Shown: positions 23,861 through 32,813 of the stretch, in pieces
Layout of the letters: each line of letters begins with the position of its first letter
Numbering within the stretch: position 1 is the stretch's first letter
NCBI GenBank assembly: GCA_910578845.1
Contig: CAJTSL010000028.1
Location: 1-47,054, forward strand
Direction: 5' to 3'
Length of the DNA stretch: 47,054 bases
Origin: an uncultured Lachnospiraceae bacterium
Lineage (GTDB): Bacteria; Bacillota; Clostridia; Lachnospirales; Lachnospiraceae
Translations under genes and position numbers: made by a program
Notes under the pieces: model-generated
Told to the model about the DNA's origin: nothing
Database searches by the model: none
Seen by the model: the letters and a program-made list of their open reading frames with translations, nothing else

Positions 23861-24667
23861 ATGAAAAAATGGATGGAAAAAGAAAAAGAGAGAAGAAAAA
23901 ACGGTAGGAATTACCACAAAGCGGCTTATGCAGTGATACTATGTCTGCCTCTTTTACTGGCAGGATGTGCGGGGAACAGTCCCCAGGGCAATGGTGGGAA
24001 TGCGCAATCTACCAGAGAGCAGGAGGCAGAGGGGCAGACTGTACAAGAGCAGGATGTTCAGACCATGCAAGGGCAGGATGAGCAGACTGCGCAAGGTCAG
24101 ACCATGCAAGGACAGGATGGTCAGACCGTGCAGGGACAGACCATGCAAGGGCAGCAGGAACAGCCGTCCCAGGCTTCATCGCCGGATAGCCCAGTACAAG
24201 ATGCTCAGAGGGACGCGCAGTCGGATATCGGGATAGAACAGGCGAAAGAAGCGGCATTGGCACATGCCGGGATGGAAGCCGCCAGCGTAACCTTTACAAA
24301 AGAAAAGCTTGATCATGATGATGGCATTGCCAGATACGAGATTGAATTCGTAACGGATACCACGAAATACGAGTATGAGATCAATGCGTCGGATGCAGCA
24401 GTTATGGAGGCTTCACTAGAACCTATAGAGCAAATATCGGCAACGGCAAAACAACAGGATATCATTACGTTGGAAGAAGCGAAGGCAGCGGCGTTAGACT
24501 ATGCCGGGATGAGCGCAGAGCAGGTGAGGTTTACGAAAATAGAACAGGATTATGATGATGGAATGATAGAGTATGAAATCGAATTCTATGCAAATGGGAA
24601 AGAATATAGCTTCGTTATTGATGCGGTTACAGGATCGGTTCTAGAAATGGAGATAGAGATGGACTAG
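23861..24667 (+). CDS. Lipoprotein with two PepSY-like domains
   Basis: Exported 268-residue protein. Basic N-terminus, hydrophobic helix and lipobox LLAGC. A Gln-rich linker (about 45-110) made of TMQGQ/TVQGQ-type repeats follows. Then come two PepSY-like units (about 120-185 and 200-268), each with an EQAKEAALAHAG or LEEAKAAALDYAG helix followed by Y(E)IEF strands. PepSY domains often inhibit proteases or bind peptides outside the cell. It is divergent from the RR/HK/ABC module. A strong promoter suggests high expression. Confidence 0.85.
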   Translation: MKKWMEKEKERRKNGRNYHKAAYAVILCLPLLLAGCAGNSPQGNGGNAQSTREQEAEGQTVQEQDVQTMQGQDEQTAQGQTMQGQDGQTVQGQTMQGQQEQPSQASSPDSPVQDAQRDAQSDIGIEQAKEAALAHAGMEAASVTFTKEKLDHDDGIARYEIEFVTDTTKYEYEINASDAAVMEASLEPIEQISATAKQQDIITLEEAKAAALDYAGMSAEQVRFTKIEQDYDDGMIEYEIEFYANGKEYSFVIDAVTGSVLEMEIEMD

Positions 24668-24728
24668 ACGGACGGGATAGCTTTAGGATTGTCAGGCAGC
24701 AGGGATGGATTGGGATAAAGGACGGGAA

Positions 24729-25445
24729 ATGGCAGGTAAGGAATATAAAATAGCAATTTGTGATGATGAAGCGAAGCAGATTCAATATCTATCTTCCCTG
24801 GTGAAACAGTGGGCGAAGGTCAGGAAGCATACGATTGTGATCCATGTTTTTGAGAGCGCGGAAGCATTCCTGTTCCACTATGCGGAAGATAAGGCATATG
24901 ACATGCTCATCCTGGATATTGAAATGGGGGAAATGAATGGTATAGAGCTTGCCAGGCGCATCCGCTCCGGTAGCGAAACGATCCAGATTCTCTTCGTGAC
25001 GGCATATGCGGATTTTATTGCCGAAGGCTATGAGGTAGCGGCGCTCCATTACCTGATGAAGCCAGTGGATGAGAACAAGTTGTCGGAAACCTTGGACAGA
25101 GCGGTATCCAATCTGGGCAAAGCAAAGCGATTCGAAATCTTTTATCAGGATGGGGAAGCAATCCGCATTGCAGTTGATGAGATTGTGTGCGTGGAAGCTT
25201 TTGCACACTGCGTTGCCGTGACGACAACCCGGGAGAGATACCGGATTAATGAGACAATCTCTGAAATGGAGAAGATTCTGGGCAATGGCTTTATCCGCTG
25301 CCACCGTTCATATTTGATCGCCATGAAGTATATGAAGAAGATTACGAAGACGGATGTTGTGATGGATACGGACATATCAGTCCCGTTATCGCGTAGAAGA
25401 TATGATGCCGTGAACCGGGAGTTCATACGGTATTATAAGGAATAG
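24729..25445 (+). CDS. LytTR-family response regulator
   Basis: Receiver domain (1-120) with CDDE, Asp63, Thr91 and Lys111, followed by a LytTR DNA-binding domain (about 130-238) with the FIRCHRSYLIAMKYM core. AAAGGACGGG precedes the ATG at 24729; an in-frame ATG at 24705 is less well placed. 238 residues. Followed by a GHKL kinase gene, so an AgrA/AgrC-like pair. Confidence 0.9.
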   Translation: MAGKEYKIAICDDEAKQIQYLSSLVKQWAKVRKHTIVIHVFESAEAFLFHYAEDKAYDMLILDIEMGEMNGIELARRIRSGSETIQILFVTAYADFIAEGYEVAALHYLMKPVDENKLSETLDRAVSNLGKAKRFEIFYQDGEAIRIAVDEIVCVEAFAHCVAVTTTRERYRINETISEMEKILGNGFIRCHRSYLIAMKYMKKITKTDVVMDTDISVPLSRRRYDAVNREFIRYYKE

Positions 25446-25540
25446 GAGGCTGCTCAAATACTTTATGCAGCATCCCTATTGCAGTAATATGCTCTTTGGA
25501 TAAAAATACTCTCGACAAAGCAGGAAAGGAAGAATCCGCC

Positions 25541-26242
25541 ATGGGTTTATTTTCGCTGTTATTTAGCAAAGCAATAGACAAACGGATTGCGGCTTATCAG
25601 AACGATCTGGTGTCAAAGCATTGCGCGGAAGTACAGAATATATACAAAACAATGCGCGGCTGGCGGCATGATTACCATAATCATATACAGGCGATGAAAG
25701 TGCTGGCTATGCAGGTGCGGGAAGCAGGCAGCGATACGGAAGCGCTGTCGGAACTGGAAGCATATCTGATGAAGCTCAATGATGATCTGACTACGGTGGA
25801 CACTGTGGTGAAGACCGGGAACGTGATGGTGGATGCGATTTTAAACAGTAAGCTTTCCTTAATGAAGGCCAAGAAAATCCCTGTCAATATCAAAGCAACA
25901 GTACCGAAAGAATGCTGTATATCGGAAGTGGATTTATGTGTCATCATCGGGAACCTATTGGACAATGCCATGGAAGCGTGCGAGAAACTGCCAAAGGAGA
26001 CAGAACGGTTTATCAGGATCTATATAGGCATCCTGAAAGGGCAATTGTACCTTTCGGTGGCAAATGCCGTTTATGGGGAACTCAGAAAGAGCGGGAGGCG
26101 TTATCTTTCCACCAAAGACAGCGCATCCCATGGGTTCGGCCTGTTGCGGATTGACAGGATAGCCAATAAATACCAGGGTTATGTAAACCGACAAAACGAA
26201 GAAGGAGTATTTGTGACAGAAGTGATGCTGCCGTTGTCATAG
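25541..26242 (+). CDS. Soluble GHKL histidine kinase
   Basis: A 233-residue kinase with no membrane segment. H-box WRHDYHNHIQ near residue 45, N-box IIGNLLDNAMEACEKL and a G-box SHGFGLLRI are present, so the catalytic parts are complete. The usual AgrC-like membrane sensor is missing. The ATG at 25541 has AAAGGAAG; an upstream TTG (25496) would add only 15 codons and no helix. Partner of the LytTR regulator 95 bases upstream. Confidence 0.85.
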   Translation: MGLFSLLFSKAIDKRIAAYQNDLVSKHCAEVQNIYKTMRGWRHDYHNHIQAMKVLAMQVREAGSDTEALSELEAYLMKLNDDLTTVDTVVKTGNVMVDAILNSKLSLMKAKKIPVNIKATVPKECCISEVDLCVIIGNLLDNAMEACEKLPKETERFIRIYIGILKGQLYLSVANAVYGELRKSGRRYLSTKDSASHGFGLLRIDRIANKYQGYVNRQNEEGVFVTEVMLPLS

Positions 26243-26450
26243 CCGGAGGCGGTGGCAACTTCCCTCTTATTTGTTCATTTCGCGCAAACTCTGCTAATGG
26301 AGAGGGAGTTCTGCAACCACTTATTGACATACATAGTGAGTTGGAATATGATATCACTATTGAAGTGCGATGTATCGAAATGATACATAACGCCATTATG
26401 TAAAAGGTGATATATGCTCTAAATGACTTCTTAATCACGAGATTTTCTCA

Positions 26451-27146
26451 TGGTGAATATTATCCCGCTTGGGAGCCACCAGTTTTCGGCTTGAAAGCCA
26501 CCTGGAAATTTCTGGCTTCAGAGCCATCCAGGACACAAGATATAGTAGTACTGCTCCTGTTAGTTCCAAAATTAACAGAGGCAGCTTTTATCTTTTCTAT
26601 CTAAATGATTCTTAGGGCCCTATCTCATCAACAAGCTTTTTAGCTTCTTTGAGCCATACAACTTTCCCAGGTTCTTTTCATTAGCGGGGATCCCATAAGC
26701 ATTATGGACGGTTCTGCCCATGATAGAATCCGCCTCCGGGCCTGTTATACCATTCATCTACAGGATACTGTCCGACAAAGATGGCAGGATTGTTGTCGCC
26801 ACGCTGTTTAAACAGTTCATAGGGCCAGTTGCCGCCCCGCTCTGAAATATCCCCCCATGTCCTGCTTGGCTCATGAACAATGCCTGCACCTCGCCAACGG
26901 TATTCCTTCCGGAAGCTCTAGAAGATCCCTGGCTTTTGTCTTTATAAACATAAAAAGGCCTTCTTATGCATTATTTGGTGATATTGCATCTACAGCCCTC
27001 CAAGGACAACTATAAGGATATTTATAATGAGATCAAATATGTATGGTGCCACAAGATGTTGTGGTGGCTCTGAAGGTGGAAAATATCATTTCCGGATGGC
27101 TCTCAAGTAGGAAACTGGTGGCTCCCAAGAGGGATAATATTCAACA
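26451..27146 (-). mobile_element. Internally deleted IS21-family element
   Basis: The two ends are long imperfect inverted repeats of about 75-85 bases (26451-26530 and 27061-27146). They share GAATATTATCCC and then GGGAGCCACCAGTTT, and both start TG(G/T)TGAATATT. Inside is the tail of an IstB-like ATPase on the - strand (26620-26870). A full element would be 2-2.5 kb, so istA and most of istB have gone. Confidence 0.7.
26620..26870 (-). pseudogene. IstB C-terminal remnant
   Basis: On the - strand one frame reads NPAIFVGQYPVDEWYNRPGG, and the next reads GPEADSIMGRTVHNAYGI to a TAG at 26620. Together these match the end of IS21 IstB proteins (the Q(Y/F)PV.EW and AD.I..R.VHNAY segments), joined by a frameshift. 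Confidence 0.65.
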
Positions 27147-27399
27147 GCCTTTCCCCACTACAAATATAGCAGAAAAAGGCCGTTTTTTCAATCAAAGCGA
27201 TCCATATCCTGTTGTGTCCCAAGCACTACATAGGAGCAGAAGTCATTCCTGCTCTCACAGTACATATCATTGATCAGCATTCGCTTTCTCTCATTCTTTC
27301 ATGAATTTTCTCAATTCTTCTTCCCCTTTGGTCTGGCTTGCAGCCACAGGAGTACGGTTTTCTATCTTTATTTTATTATCTTATATCGGCTAACGCAAC

Positions 27400-27570
27400 A
27401 TACCAAAGGACTGACTTCCCTTTCAGATATCCCATGAAACTTGATACGCTCATTTTAGATGGTAGCTTACCAGCATATGGATATGGCCTGGCATTAAATG
27501 CCCTTCTATAATCTCCACTCCCTTACATGAACACATCTGTTTCAATATATCCCGTATGTCACTTTTTAAT
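27400..27570 (-). pseudogene. IS200/IS605 TnpA remnant
   Basis: - strand reading GVEIIEGHLMPGHIHMLVS, then in another frame PSKMSVSSFMGYLKGKS, is the core of a Y1 transposase including the HUH pair (HIH). A frameshift and loss of both ends have inactivated it; the Tyr-bearing helix is not seen. Confidence 0.65.
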
Positions 27571-27700
27571 TGATTATAAATTATTATTCGCCTATACTTA
27601 GGACTAAAAAGGAAGACCAACCCATTTGTTAACTAACATTTAAGAATGATATAGTATAAAAACGGGGAAATAAAAAAGCAAATAAATATTACAAATAGTT

Positions 27701-27732
27701 TGTGACAAAAAGAGAGGCTGGCGCGTCTTATC
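27701..27732 (+). promoter_or_regulatory. Possible ECF-type promoter
   Basis: TGTGACAAAA (27701) and GCGTCTTATC (27723-27732) resemble the -35 and CGTC-type -10 of ECF sigma factors, with 17 bases between GTGAC and CGTC. It lies 62 bases before an ECF sigma gene, so autoregulation is plausible. Confidence 0.5.
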
Positions 27733-27793
27733 TATGAGATCTCAAAATTAAGGAATCACACGAAAGCTAAAAACGCAGAAAGGAGATGCATTC

Positions 27794-28258
27794 ATGTATG
27801 ATGTGATGGAATTGTTCCGTCTCTATAAGGACGATGTCTACAGGCTGGCGGTCAGTTACACCCATTCAATCCAGGATGCGGAAGATGTCTGTCAGACGGT
27901 CTTTCTGAAACTGATGGAGCAAAACAGCCTGACGCCCGGTAAGGAGAAGGCATGGCTGATGCAGGTAACAGCCAACCAGTGCCGGAGCCTCCTGCGCTCT
28001 GTCTGGAGAAAAAGGACAGAGCCGTTTGAAGAAGCACACAGGGAAGAGATAGTGTTTGATCAGCCTGCACAGAGTGATGTCTGGGAATGTATCGGCAGGT
28101 TGAAACCCAAATATCGTATTGTCGTCTATCTTTTCTATTATGAAGGATATACGGTCAGGGAAATCGGGGAGATACTACATATTTCTTACAGTGCTGTCAC
28201 AACACGAATGTCGCGGGCAAGGAAGATATTGGAAGAATCGTTAAAGGAGGAGGTCTGA
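27794..28258 (+). CDS. ECF-type RNA polymerase sigma factor
   Basis: A 154-residue sigma-70 family protein with region 2 (YRLAVSYTHSIQDAEDVCQTVFLKL) and region 4 (LKPKYRIVVYLFYYEGYTVREIGEILHISYSAVTTRMSRARKIL would be cut here to key parts: YEGYTVREIGEIL and SRARK). It directs transcription of a stress or envelope regulon. Nearly adjoins the anti-sigma gene (3 bases). AAAGGAG at 27778 fits the ATG at 27794. Confidence 0.92.
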   Translation: MYDVMELFRLYKDDVYRLAVSYTHSIQDAEDVCQTVFLKLMEQNSLTPGKEKAWLMQVTANQCRSLLRSVWRKRTEPFEEAHREEIVFDQPAQSDVWECIGRLKPKYRIVVYLFYYEGYTVREIGEILHISYSAVTTRMSRARKILEESLKEEV

Positions 28259-28261
28259 TTG

Positions 28262-28882
28262 ATGGAAAATAGAGTGAAAGAAGTATACGGACAGGTCAGA
28301 ATGCCGGAGCGGTGCAGCCAGCGTATTGAAGAGGCAATGCGAAATAAGCAGGCGGACACATCAAAAACCCCGGCGGGATACAGACGGCTTCCGGGATCGG
28401 CAGTCGCGTTGGCAACGATCCTGCTGCTGGTGCTGGTCAGCGAGACCACATATGCATATACCGGAGAAGGGATCATCAGCCGGATTTTATCTTTTGCCAA
28501 CAATGCCATATTTACGGAATCGGTGGACGAAGAGGGGAATATGGTTTCCAGTGCTATGCTTGACACGGCAAATGCGACGGCGCCGGCAGTATATAAGGAT
28601 GGCCGCCTCTGGTTTACGGCGAACGGAGAAAATATTGACATTACGGAGCAGATTTCCGACAGCCAGGCGTATATTTATGATTACAGGGACAGCCAGGGGA
28701 TTCAACATTATCTGATCCTGGGCGGCGATCCGGAAACGTTCAGCTATGCAGAATTTCTGTATGATGAGAGTAAAAATCCGTCATGGGTCGGGGGATATTT
28801 CACGTCAGGAAAAGTGGGAGAAACGATCAATCCCGTCTGGCTGGAGAATGCCAAGGCTAAACTTGGGATTCCATGGCCGTAG
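28262..28882 (+). CDS. Putative anti-sigma factor
   Basis: A 206-residue protein with a short cytoplasmic N-terminus (1-40), one membrane helix (about 43-63) and a 140-residue outside domain with no motif I recognise. Its position directly after an ECF sigma gene and its topology are the basis for the call. AAAGGAGGAGG precedes the ATG at 28262; the preceding TTG in frame is less likely. The outside domain would sense the signal and release sigma. Confidence 0.65.
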   Translation: MENRVKEVYGQVRMPERCSQRIEEAMRNKQADTSKTPAGYRRLPGSAVALATILLLVLVSETTYAYTGEGIISRILSFANNAIFTESVDEEGNMVSSAMLDTANATAPAVYKDGRLWFTANGENIDITEQISDSQAYIYDYRDSQGIQHYLILGGDPETFSYAEFLYDESKNPSWVGGYFTSGKVGETINPVWLENAKAKLGIPWP

Positions 28883-28918
28883 ATAAAAAATCAGAAAACC
28901 GGTAAAAAGGAGATTATT

Positions 28919-30151
28919 ATGAAGAACAAATGGATAAAAACACTAGCAGTGACACTGGCCGTAGTCTGTATGGCCGGATGTGGAGTGAAGGATGCGGCAG
29001 GACAACTTTCGGAAGGCGTGATGGCGAAGGAATCAGAGGCCGGCCAAAACCCGGAAGAAAGGGAATCTTCGGAAACGGAGGCTGCACCGGAGGGCAGACA
29101 GGATAAGAGTGCGGCGGCCTTAAACGGGGAGTTGTTCGACGGTCGGAGCATACAGATCTGGAAAGGGAAGGAAAATACGCTTCTGGCTTTAAAGGAAGAT
29201 ATGATGTATCTTTATGACGCGGTGACGGCACAGATCTTGGCGCAGACGAAGACGGAAGAATGGGATATGATTGATTTTTATTCGTATAAGGATGGATATT
29301 GTGCGATCGGTGTCCCCAAAAGCGGATTACCCTTTGAGGATGCGGGAAAAGAGGATGAACAGATGGTTGGATTCAGCTCCGAAGAGGATATGGAATGTCT
29401 GTGTATTTTTTACGATGATGTCCTGAATGAGACGCGGAGAATGGTTTTGAATGATATTGTACCGACCGCAGCTCTGGCTGAATGGACTGTTTCACAAGAC
29501 GGAACACTGCTTGTCTATTGCGATAATTGGGAGGGGCTGAACTTTTATGATCTCAAAAGCCAGAAGAAACAGAAAGTGATGGATTTGTGGACGAGCGAAA
29601 ACAACATTGATCTTTTGGGGGCTTCAGCGCTCTTCTTCGATGAAGACAACAGTCATATTGTATTTTGCGGCAATACGAATCAGAATGGCACATCGGTTCC
29701 GTCATGGGGCCGGGTCGGCATAGACGGCAAAGGCTATGAAAACTATATCCTACAGTATGATTTTGGCACGGCGACAGGGTACAGCGACGGAAAGCTGCTG
29801 TTTGGAGAAGACAGCCTGTTCTTTGAGGGAGGAATGGGCGTAATTGATACGAAAACGGGAAAGGCGGCATATAATACGGAGAAGGTAAGCTCACTGCCGG
29901 TAAGCGGGCCTTTCTTTTCCGATGACGGATCGGTCTATGCCACGGCGGCTCTTGATGCGACCCAGATGGAGATTGCGGTCTGGCGGACATCGGATTTCTC
30001 CTTACTATATAAAGAAGTGATTAAAGACGACAGAGAAGAGATGTTTTATCGCTCTCCCCAAGTCTGCCTGTTCCCAGAGCTTCGGGCATGCATTGTCTGT
30101 ATGGGAGGGCATAACGATATCCCGCAGAAAACGGTGCTTGTACATTACTGA
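28919..30151 (+). CDS. Hypothetical lipoprotein, probable beta-propeller
   Basis: A 410-residue lipoprotein (lipobox MAGC, Cys21) with a Glu/Ala-rich linker to about residue 70. Repeated beta-strand blocks follow, such as TLLALKEDMMYLYDAV, GTLLVYCDNWEGLNFYDLKS and GSVYATAALDATQMEIAVWRTSD. These read as WD40/TolB-like blades. No catalytic motif. Third gene of the sigma/anti-sigma operon and likely part of the signal-sensing apparatus or the regulon. AAAAGGAG precedes the ATG. Confidence 0.65.
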   Translation: MKNKWIKTLAVTLAVVCMAGCGVKDAAGQLSEGVMAKESEAGQNPEERESSETEAAPEGRQDKSAAALNGELFDGRSIQIWKGKENTLLALKEDMMYLYDAVTAQILAQTKTEEWDMIDFYSYKDGYCAIGVPKSGLPFEDAGKEDEQMVGFSSEEDMECLCIFYDDVLNETRRMVLNDIVPTAALAEWTVSQDGTLLVYCDNWEGLNFYDLKSQKKQKVMDLWTSENNIDLLGASALFFDEDNSHIVFCGNTNQNGTSVPSWGRVGIDGKGYENYILQYDFGTATGYSDGKLLFGEDSLFFEGGMGVIDTKTGKAAYNTEKVSSLPVSGPFFSDDGSVYATAALDATQMEIAVWRTSDFSLLYKEVIKDDREEMFYRSPQVCLFPELRACIVCMGGHNDIPQKTVLVHY

Positions 30152-30179
30152 ATTGCATAGAAGATTTTAAGGGCGGAAG

Positions 30180-30207
30180 GACCGGGCCGTTTGTGAGAGG
30201 CCCGGTC
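30180..30207 (+). terminator. Hairpin after the lipoprotein gene
   Basis: Perfect 9-bp GC-rich stem GACCGGGCC / GGCCCGGTC with a 10-base loop, followed by TCTTCC. A short T-run only, so a moderate terminator. Confidence 0.6.
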
Positions 30208-30289
30208 TCTTCCAGTTTCACGCACATCTTTATTGCTATGGTAATCATTGTCAGGACTATCCGTCTGTCCCTCTGGACGGCGTACTGGA

Positions 30290-30620
30290 TGAGGCGCTGG
30301 ATGAAGAACCAGGGCGTGGAAGGCTTCAACCGCAACACTACCGCCCCTCACAATCTCAATCCTGTTCGCGAACATTCTTTTCAGCAAAGCTACCAAATCA
30401 TCATTCCTGTTTTCTATCTGGGTACACTCCAAAAGAAGCGTGGCGCTATCATAATCAATAATTGTATGATCATCTGTGGTGTCAGACCGGCTTTCCCTAT
30501 TGTAATCGGATATTCCTTTTTCCAGCGGCCTATTTCATCCGTCCACTCTAAGATGTGCAGCGGCTTCGCCTTTGTTTCATACACTCTCTTCCATCCGTCT
30601 TTTCACAAGCTAATCTTCTC
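30290..30620 (-). pseudogene. Decayed coding remnant of unknown family
   Basis: - strand frames read KDGWKRVYETKAKPLHILEW, then after a frameshift IIDYDSATLLLECTQIENRN and DDLVALLKRMFANRIEIV. The composition is coding-like and continuous in sense, but split over two frames with an in-frame stop near the start. I do not recognise the family. The 480-base gap between the lipoprotein and MBL genes otherwise holds only the terminator at 30180. Confidence 0.35.
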
Positions 30621-30631
30621 CCCCTCCGCTT

Positions 30632-31510
30632 CTATACAGTCTTCCAAAGTAACATGCTGTCCTGAAATACAGTCCCTAACTTCGCACTATCTTTCAGCCA
30701 TGAAAGATAAGACCGTACCGTGCTGCCAACCAATACATACTGTTCAAAATTCATGGCCAGTCCATAGCTTTTGAACACTTCCTGCAAAATATGCTCAAAG
30801 CAGGTTGGTTCCTTACAGATCGATAAAATCCTCTCCGCCACCTCATACACCTTATCCTTGTTGTAACGGACAAGTTCTTTCATATCAGCCGAAGCTTCTG
30901 CATGGGCAGGAACGAACATGCCTGCCTCCATCTGCTCCACCTTATCCAGCGTTTCCAGATAAGCGCCCACATTATAAATGAAGGTAACGCCATACTTATC
31001 TAGCGTTTCCTTACTGCTCATACAGTCCGCAAGGAAGACCACACCGTCTTGCATGCGGACCCCCACCATGTCAAAGAAATGCCCCAGCAGGGGTATCACT
31101 TTAACCTCCTTCGGGAAGCTTTCATCTGAAAAATCTGTCACGTCGCTATCCTGCGCCATTAAGAACTTATGACGTAAATCCTTACATGGATAACCACCGT
31201 AAAGGAAGGAGGGCTCCAATACCGGATATTTTGTAAAAGCTGCCTCTATACCGCCGGAATAAACCTTACATCCTGTCTGCCCCTGTAGATATTTATTCCC
31301 ACCGATATGGTCTGCATTGGAATGGGTATTGAGTATTGCCGCCAAATGCCATCCATTTTTATCCAATATCTGTCTGACCTTCCGCCCCGTATCCTTGTCA
31401 TTCCCACTATCGACCAGATAGACATTATCCTTGTCCGCCACATAGACACCGATCTTCGCCGGGCAGTCTATGTAATAACATTTCTCACTGATTTGAACCA
31501 ATTCATACAT
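30632..31510 (-). CDS. MBL-fold metallo-hydrolase with altered metal motif
   Basis: Metallo-beta-lactamase-fold protein of 292 residues. The usual HxHxDH motif is THSNADHIGG here, with His63, Asn65, Asp67 and His68, so the second His is Asn. Other ligands seem kept: LLGHFFDM, FLADC and PAHAE. One metal site may be changed. Substrate unknown; glyoxalase II-like and other hydrolases share the fold. A strong AAGGAGG-type site precedes the ATG at 31510. Confidence 0.85.
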   Translation of the reverse strand: MYELVQISEKCYYIDCPAKIGVYVADKDNVYLVDSGNDKDTGRKVRQILDKNGWHLAAILNTHSNADHIGGNKYLQGQTGCKVYSGGIEAAFTKYPVLEPSFLYGGYPCKDLRHKFLMAQDSDVTDFSDESFPKEVKVIPLLGHFFDMVGVRMQDGVVFLADCMSSKETLDKYGVTFIYNVGAYLETLDKVEQMEAGMFVPAHAEASADMKELVRYNKDKVYEVAERILSICKEPTCFEHILQEVFKSYGLAMNFEQYVLVGSTVRSYLSWLKDSAKLGTVFQDSMLLWKTV

Positions 31511-31674
31511 TTTCCGTTTCCTCCTTATTAGCCTGAATTATTTCTTCGGTCAAAAGCCGTTCCTGCAAAATCAAAATCATCCCCTGAATTATACCATAGA
31601 AATGTTATTCATCAATGGTACAAAAAATTTTAATATATAGTATAATGATCTTATTGAATTATGGAGGTGTGACC

Positions 31675-32685
31675 ATGAATTTTTCAGTCTTATCAGATTG
31701 CCATAAGAAATGGCAGGATATTCTCGTAATCGGGAAAACGATAGAACGGGATGGCAGAAAATACCATATTATTGGCATGACCTTATCTGATGTAGCAATG
31801 CTATATATCATCGAGCCATACGATAAGCCAGAACCCACGAACAGAAAAGGCATCCGCAACAACAGACGGTTATTAAAAAAACATGACGCGATAAACTACG
31901 GTTATTTAAATTGCAGCGCTTTTTATCTTGGTGATAAAAAACTACAAGTACAGGGTGGCACGGGAGGTTCCCTAGCATACTCCTTAGAAGATTATGGGAC
32001 AATCCAGCTATTTCTTGACATGATGAGCGCCGGATGGACGGTGCCAAAATGGCTAAAAGATACTGATTGGGCCGATCTAGCGATGATAACGCTGAATATT
32101 CCCAATATGAAAAAGCTGCCTGATTATTCACCAGATATGCCTATCACCATAACCCACAGTCCGGATCCTACGCGGCATATACTTGAAAAGGCCGTTACTT
32201 TGAATGTGGGAAAAAGCCGCTCATTTCATTTCACCGATGACTATGGGGAGAATGTGCAGTGCCATATCAACAATGTAACACTAATAGATATGTGGAAAAA
32301 TACAGAGGAAAAATTCAGTAATCCCAAACTGGCAGAACATTTTTCTCCGGAACAATTAGAACAGGTACGAAAACAAAGTTATAATGCATTAGCGCAATGC
32401 TGCCCAAAGGGGATGTGCTATATCGGCATAGAATATGAATGTAGCAAAAATTATAACCTGGTATTCCATTCCAAACAATATTTAAAATCCCGACCGGAAA
32501 CGCATCAAGGCAGCTCCCATTTGCTTATGATGCGCTTAAAATCCGATCAGGAAACAGGGACTCACTCTCTTTCGTTAAAAGGCTGTGTGATACAGACGCC
32601 AGTCTCTCCGGATATCACCAAAATTCCTGCTGAGTTATTTCTGTATTATGAGAAACTAAATGAGTGGACTGAAACTATTTCATAG
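31675..32685 (+). CDS. Hypothetical protein, no recognised domain
   Basis: A 336-residue soluble-looking protein. The ATG at 31675 has GGAGGTGTG upstream, and the frame before it is a promoter-like A/T stretch with TATAAT near 31640. It has no signal peptide, no membrane helix and no motif I know. A Trp-rich part (VPKWLKDTDW) lies near residue 120, and Cys-containing segments (ALAQCCPKGMCYIGIEYEC) lie near residue 245. Single-gene unit between a divergent MBL gene and a convergent membrane gene. Confidence 0.55.
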   Translation: MNFSVLSDCHKKWQDILVIGKTIERDGRKYHIIGMTLSDVAMLYIIEPYDKPEPTNRKGIRNNRRLLKKHDAINYGYLNCSAFYLGDKKLQVQGGTGGSLAYSLEDYGTIQLFLDMMSAGWTVPKWLKDTDWADLAMITLNIPNMKKLPDYSPDMPITITHSPDPTRHILEKAVTLNVGKSRSFHFTDDYGENVQCHINNVTLIDMWKNTEEKFSNPKLAEHFSPEQLEQVRKQSYNALAQCCPKGMCYIGIEYECSKNYNLVFHSKQYLKSRPETHQGSSHLLMMRLKSDQETGTHSLSLKGCVIQTPVSPDITKIPAELFLYYEKLNEWTETIS

Positions 32686-32813
32686 TAATCCTTTCCCTTG
32701 CTTATTATGGATCCATTCATTGCGCTTATTCTATATGCTGCTTACAACCCATAGCCGTAGTTAGCCTTTGTATTATCTGGCATTCAGTTTTACTGCCATA
32801 ATGCTTTGTCAGC

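Larger units (their letters stand above)
26243..27793. other. Gene-poor stretch with transposon remains
   Basis: This 1.55-kb stretch has no intact gene. Small hairpins follow the kinase stop (26265-26312, and one near 26370-26390 with ATGTATC/GATACAT). IS21 and IS200 remnants occupy 26451-27146 and about 27400-27570. The last 200 bases are A/T rich and hold the promoter of the sigma-factor gene. Confidence 0.7.
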
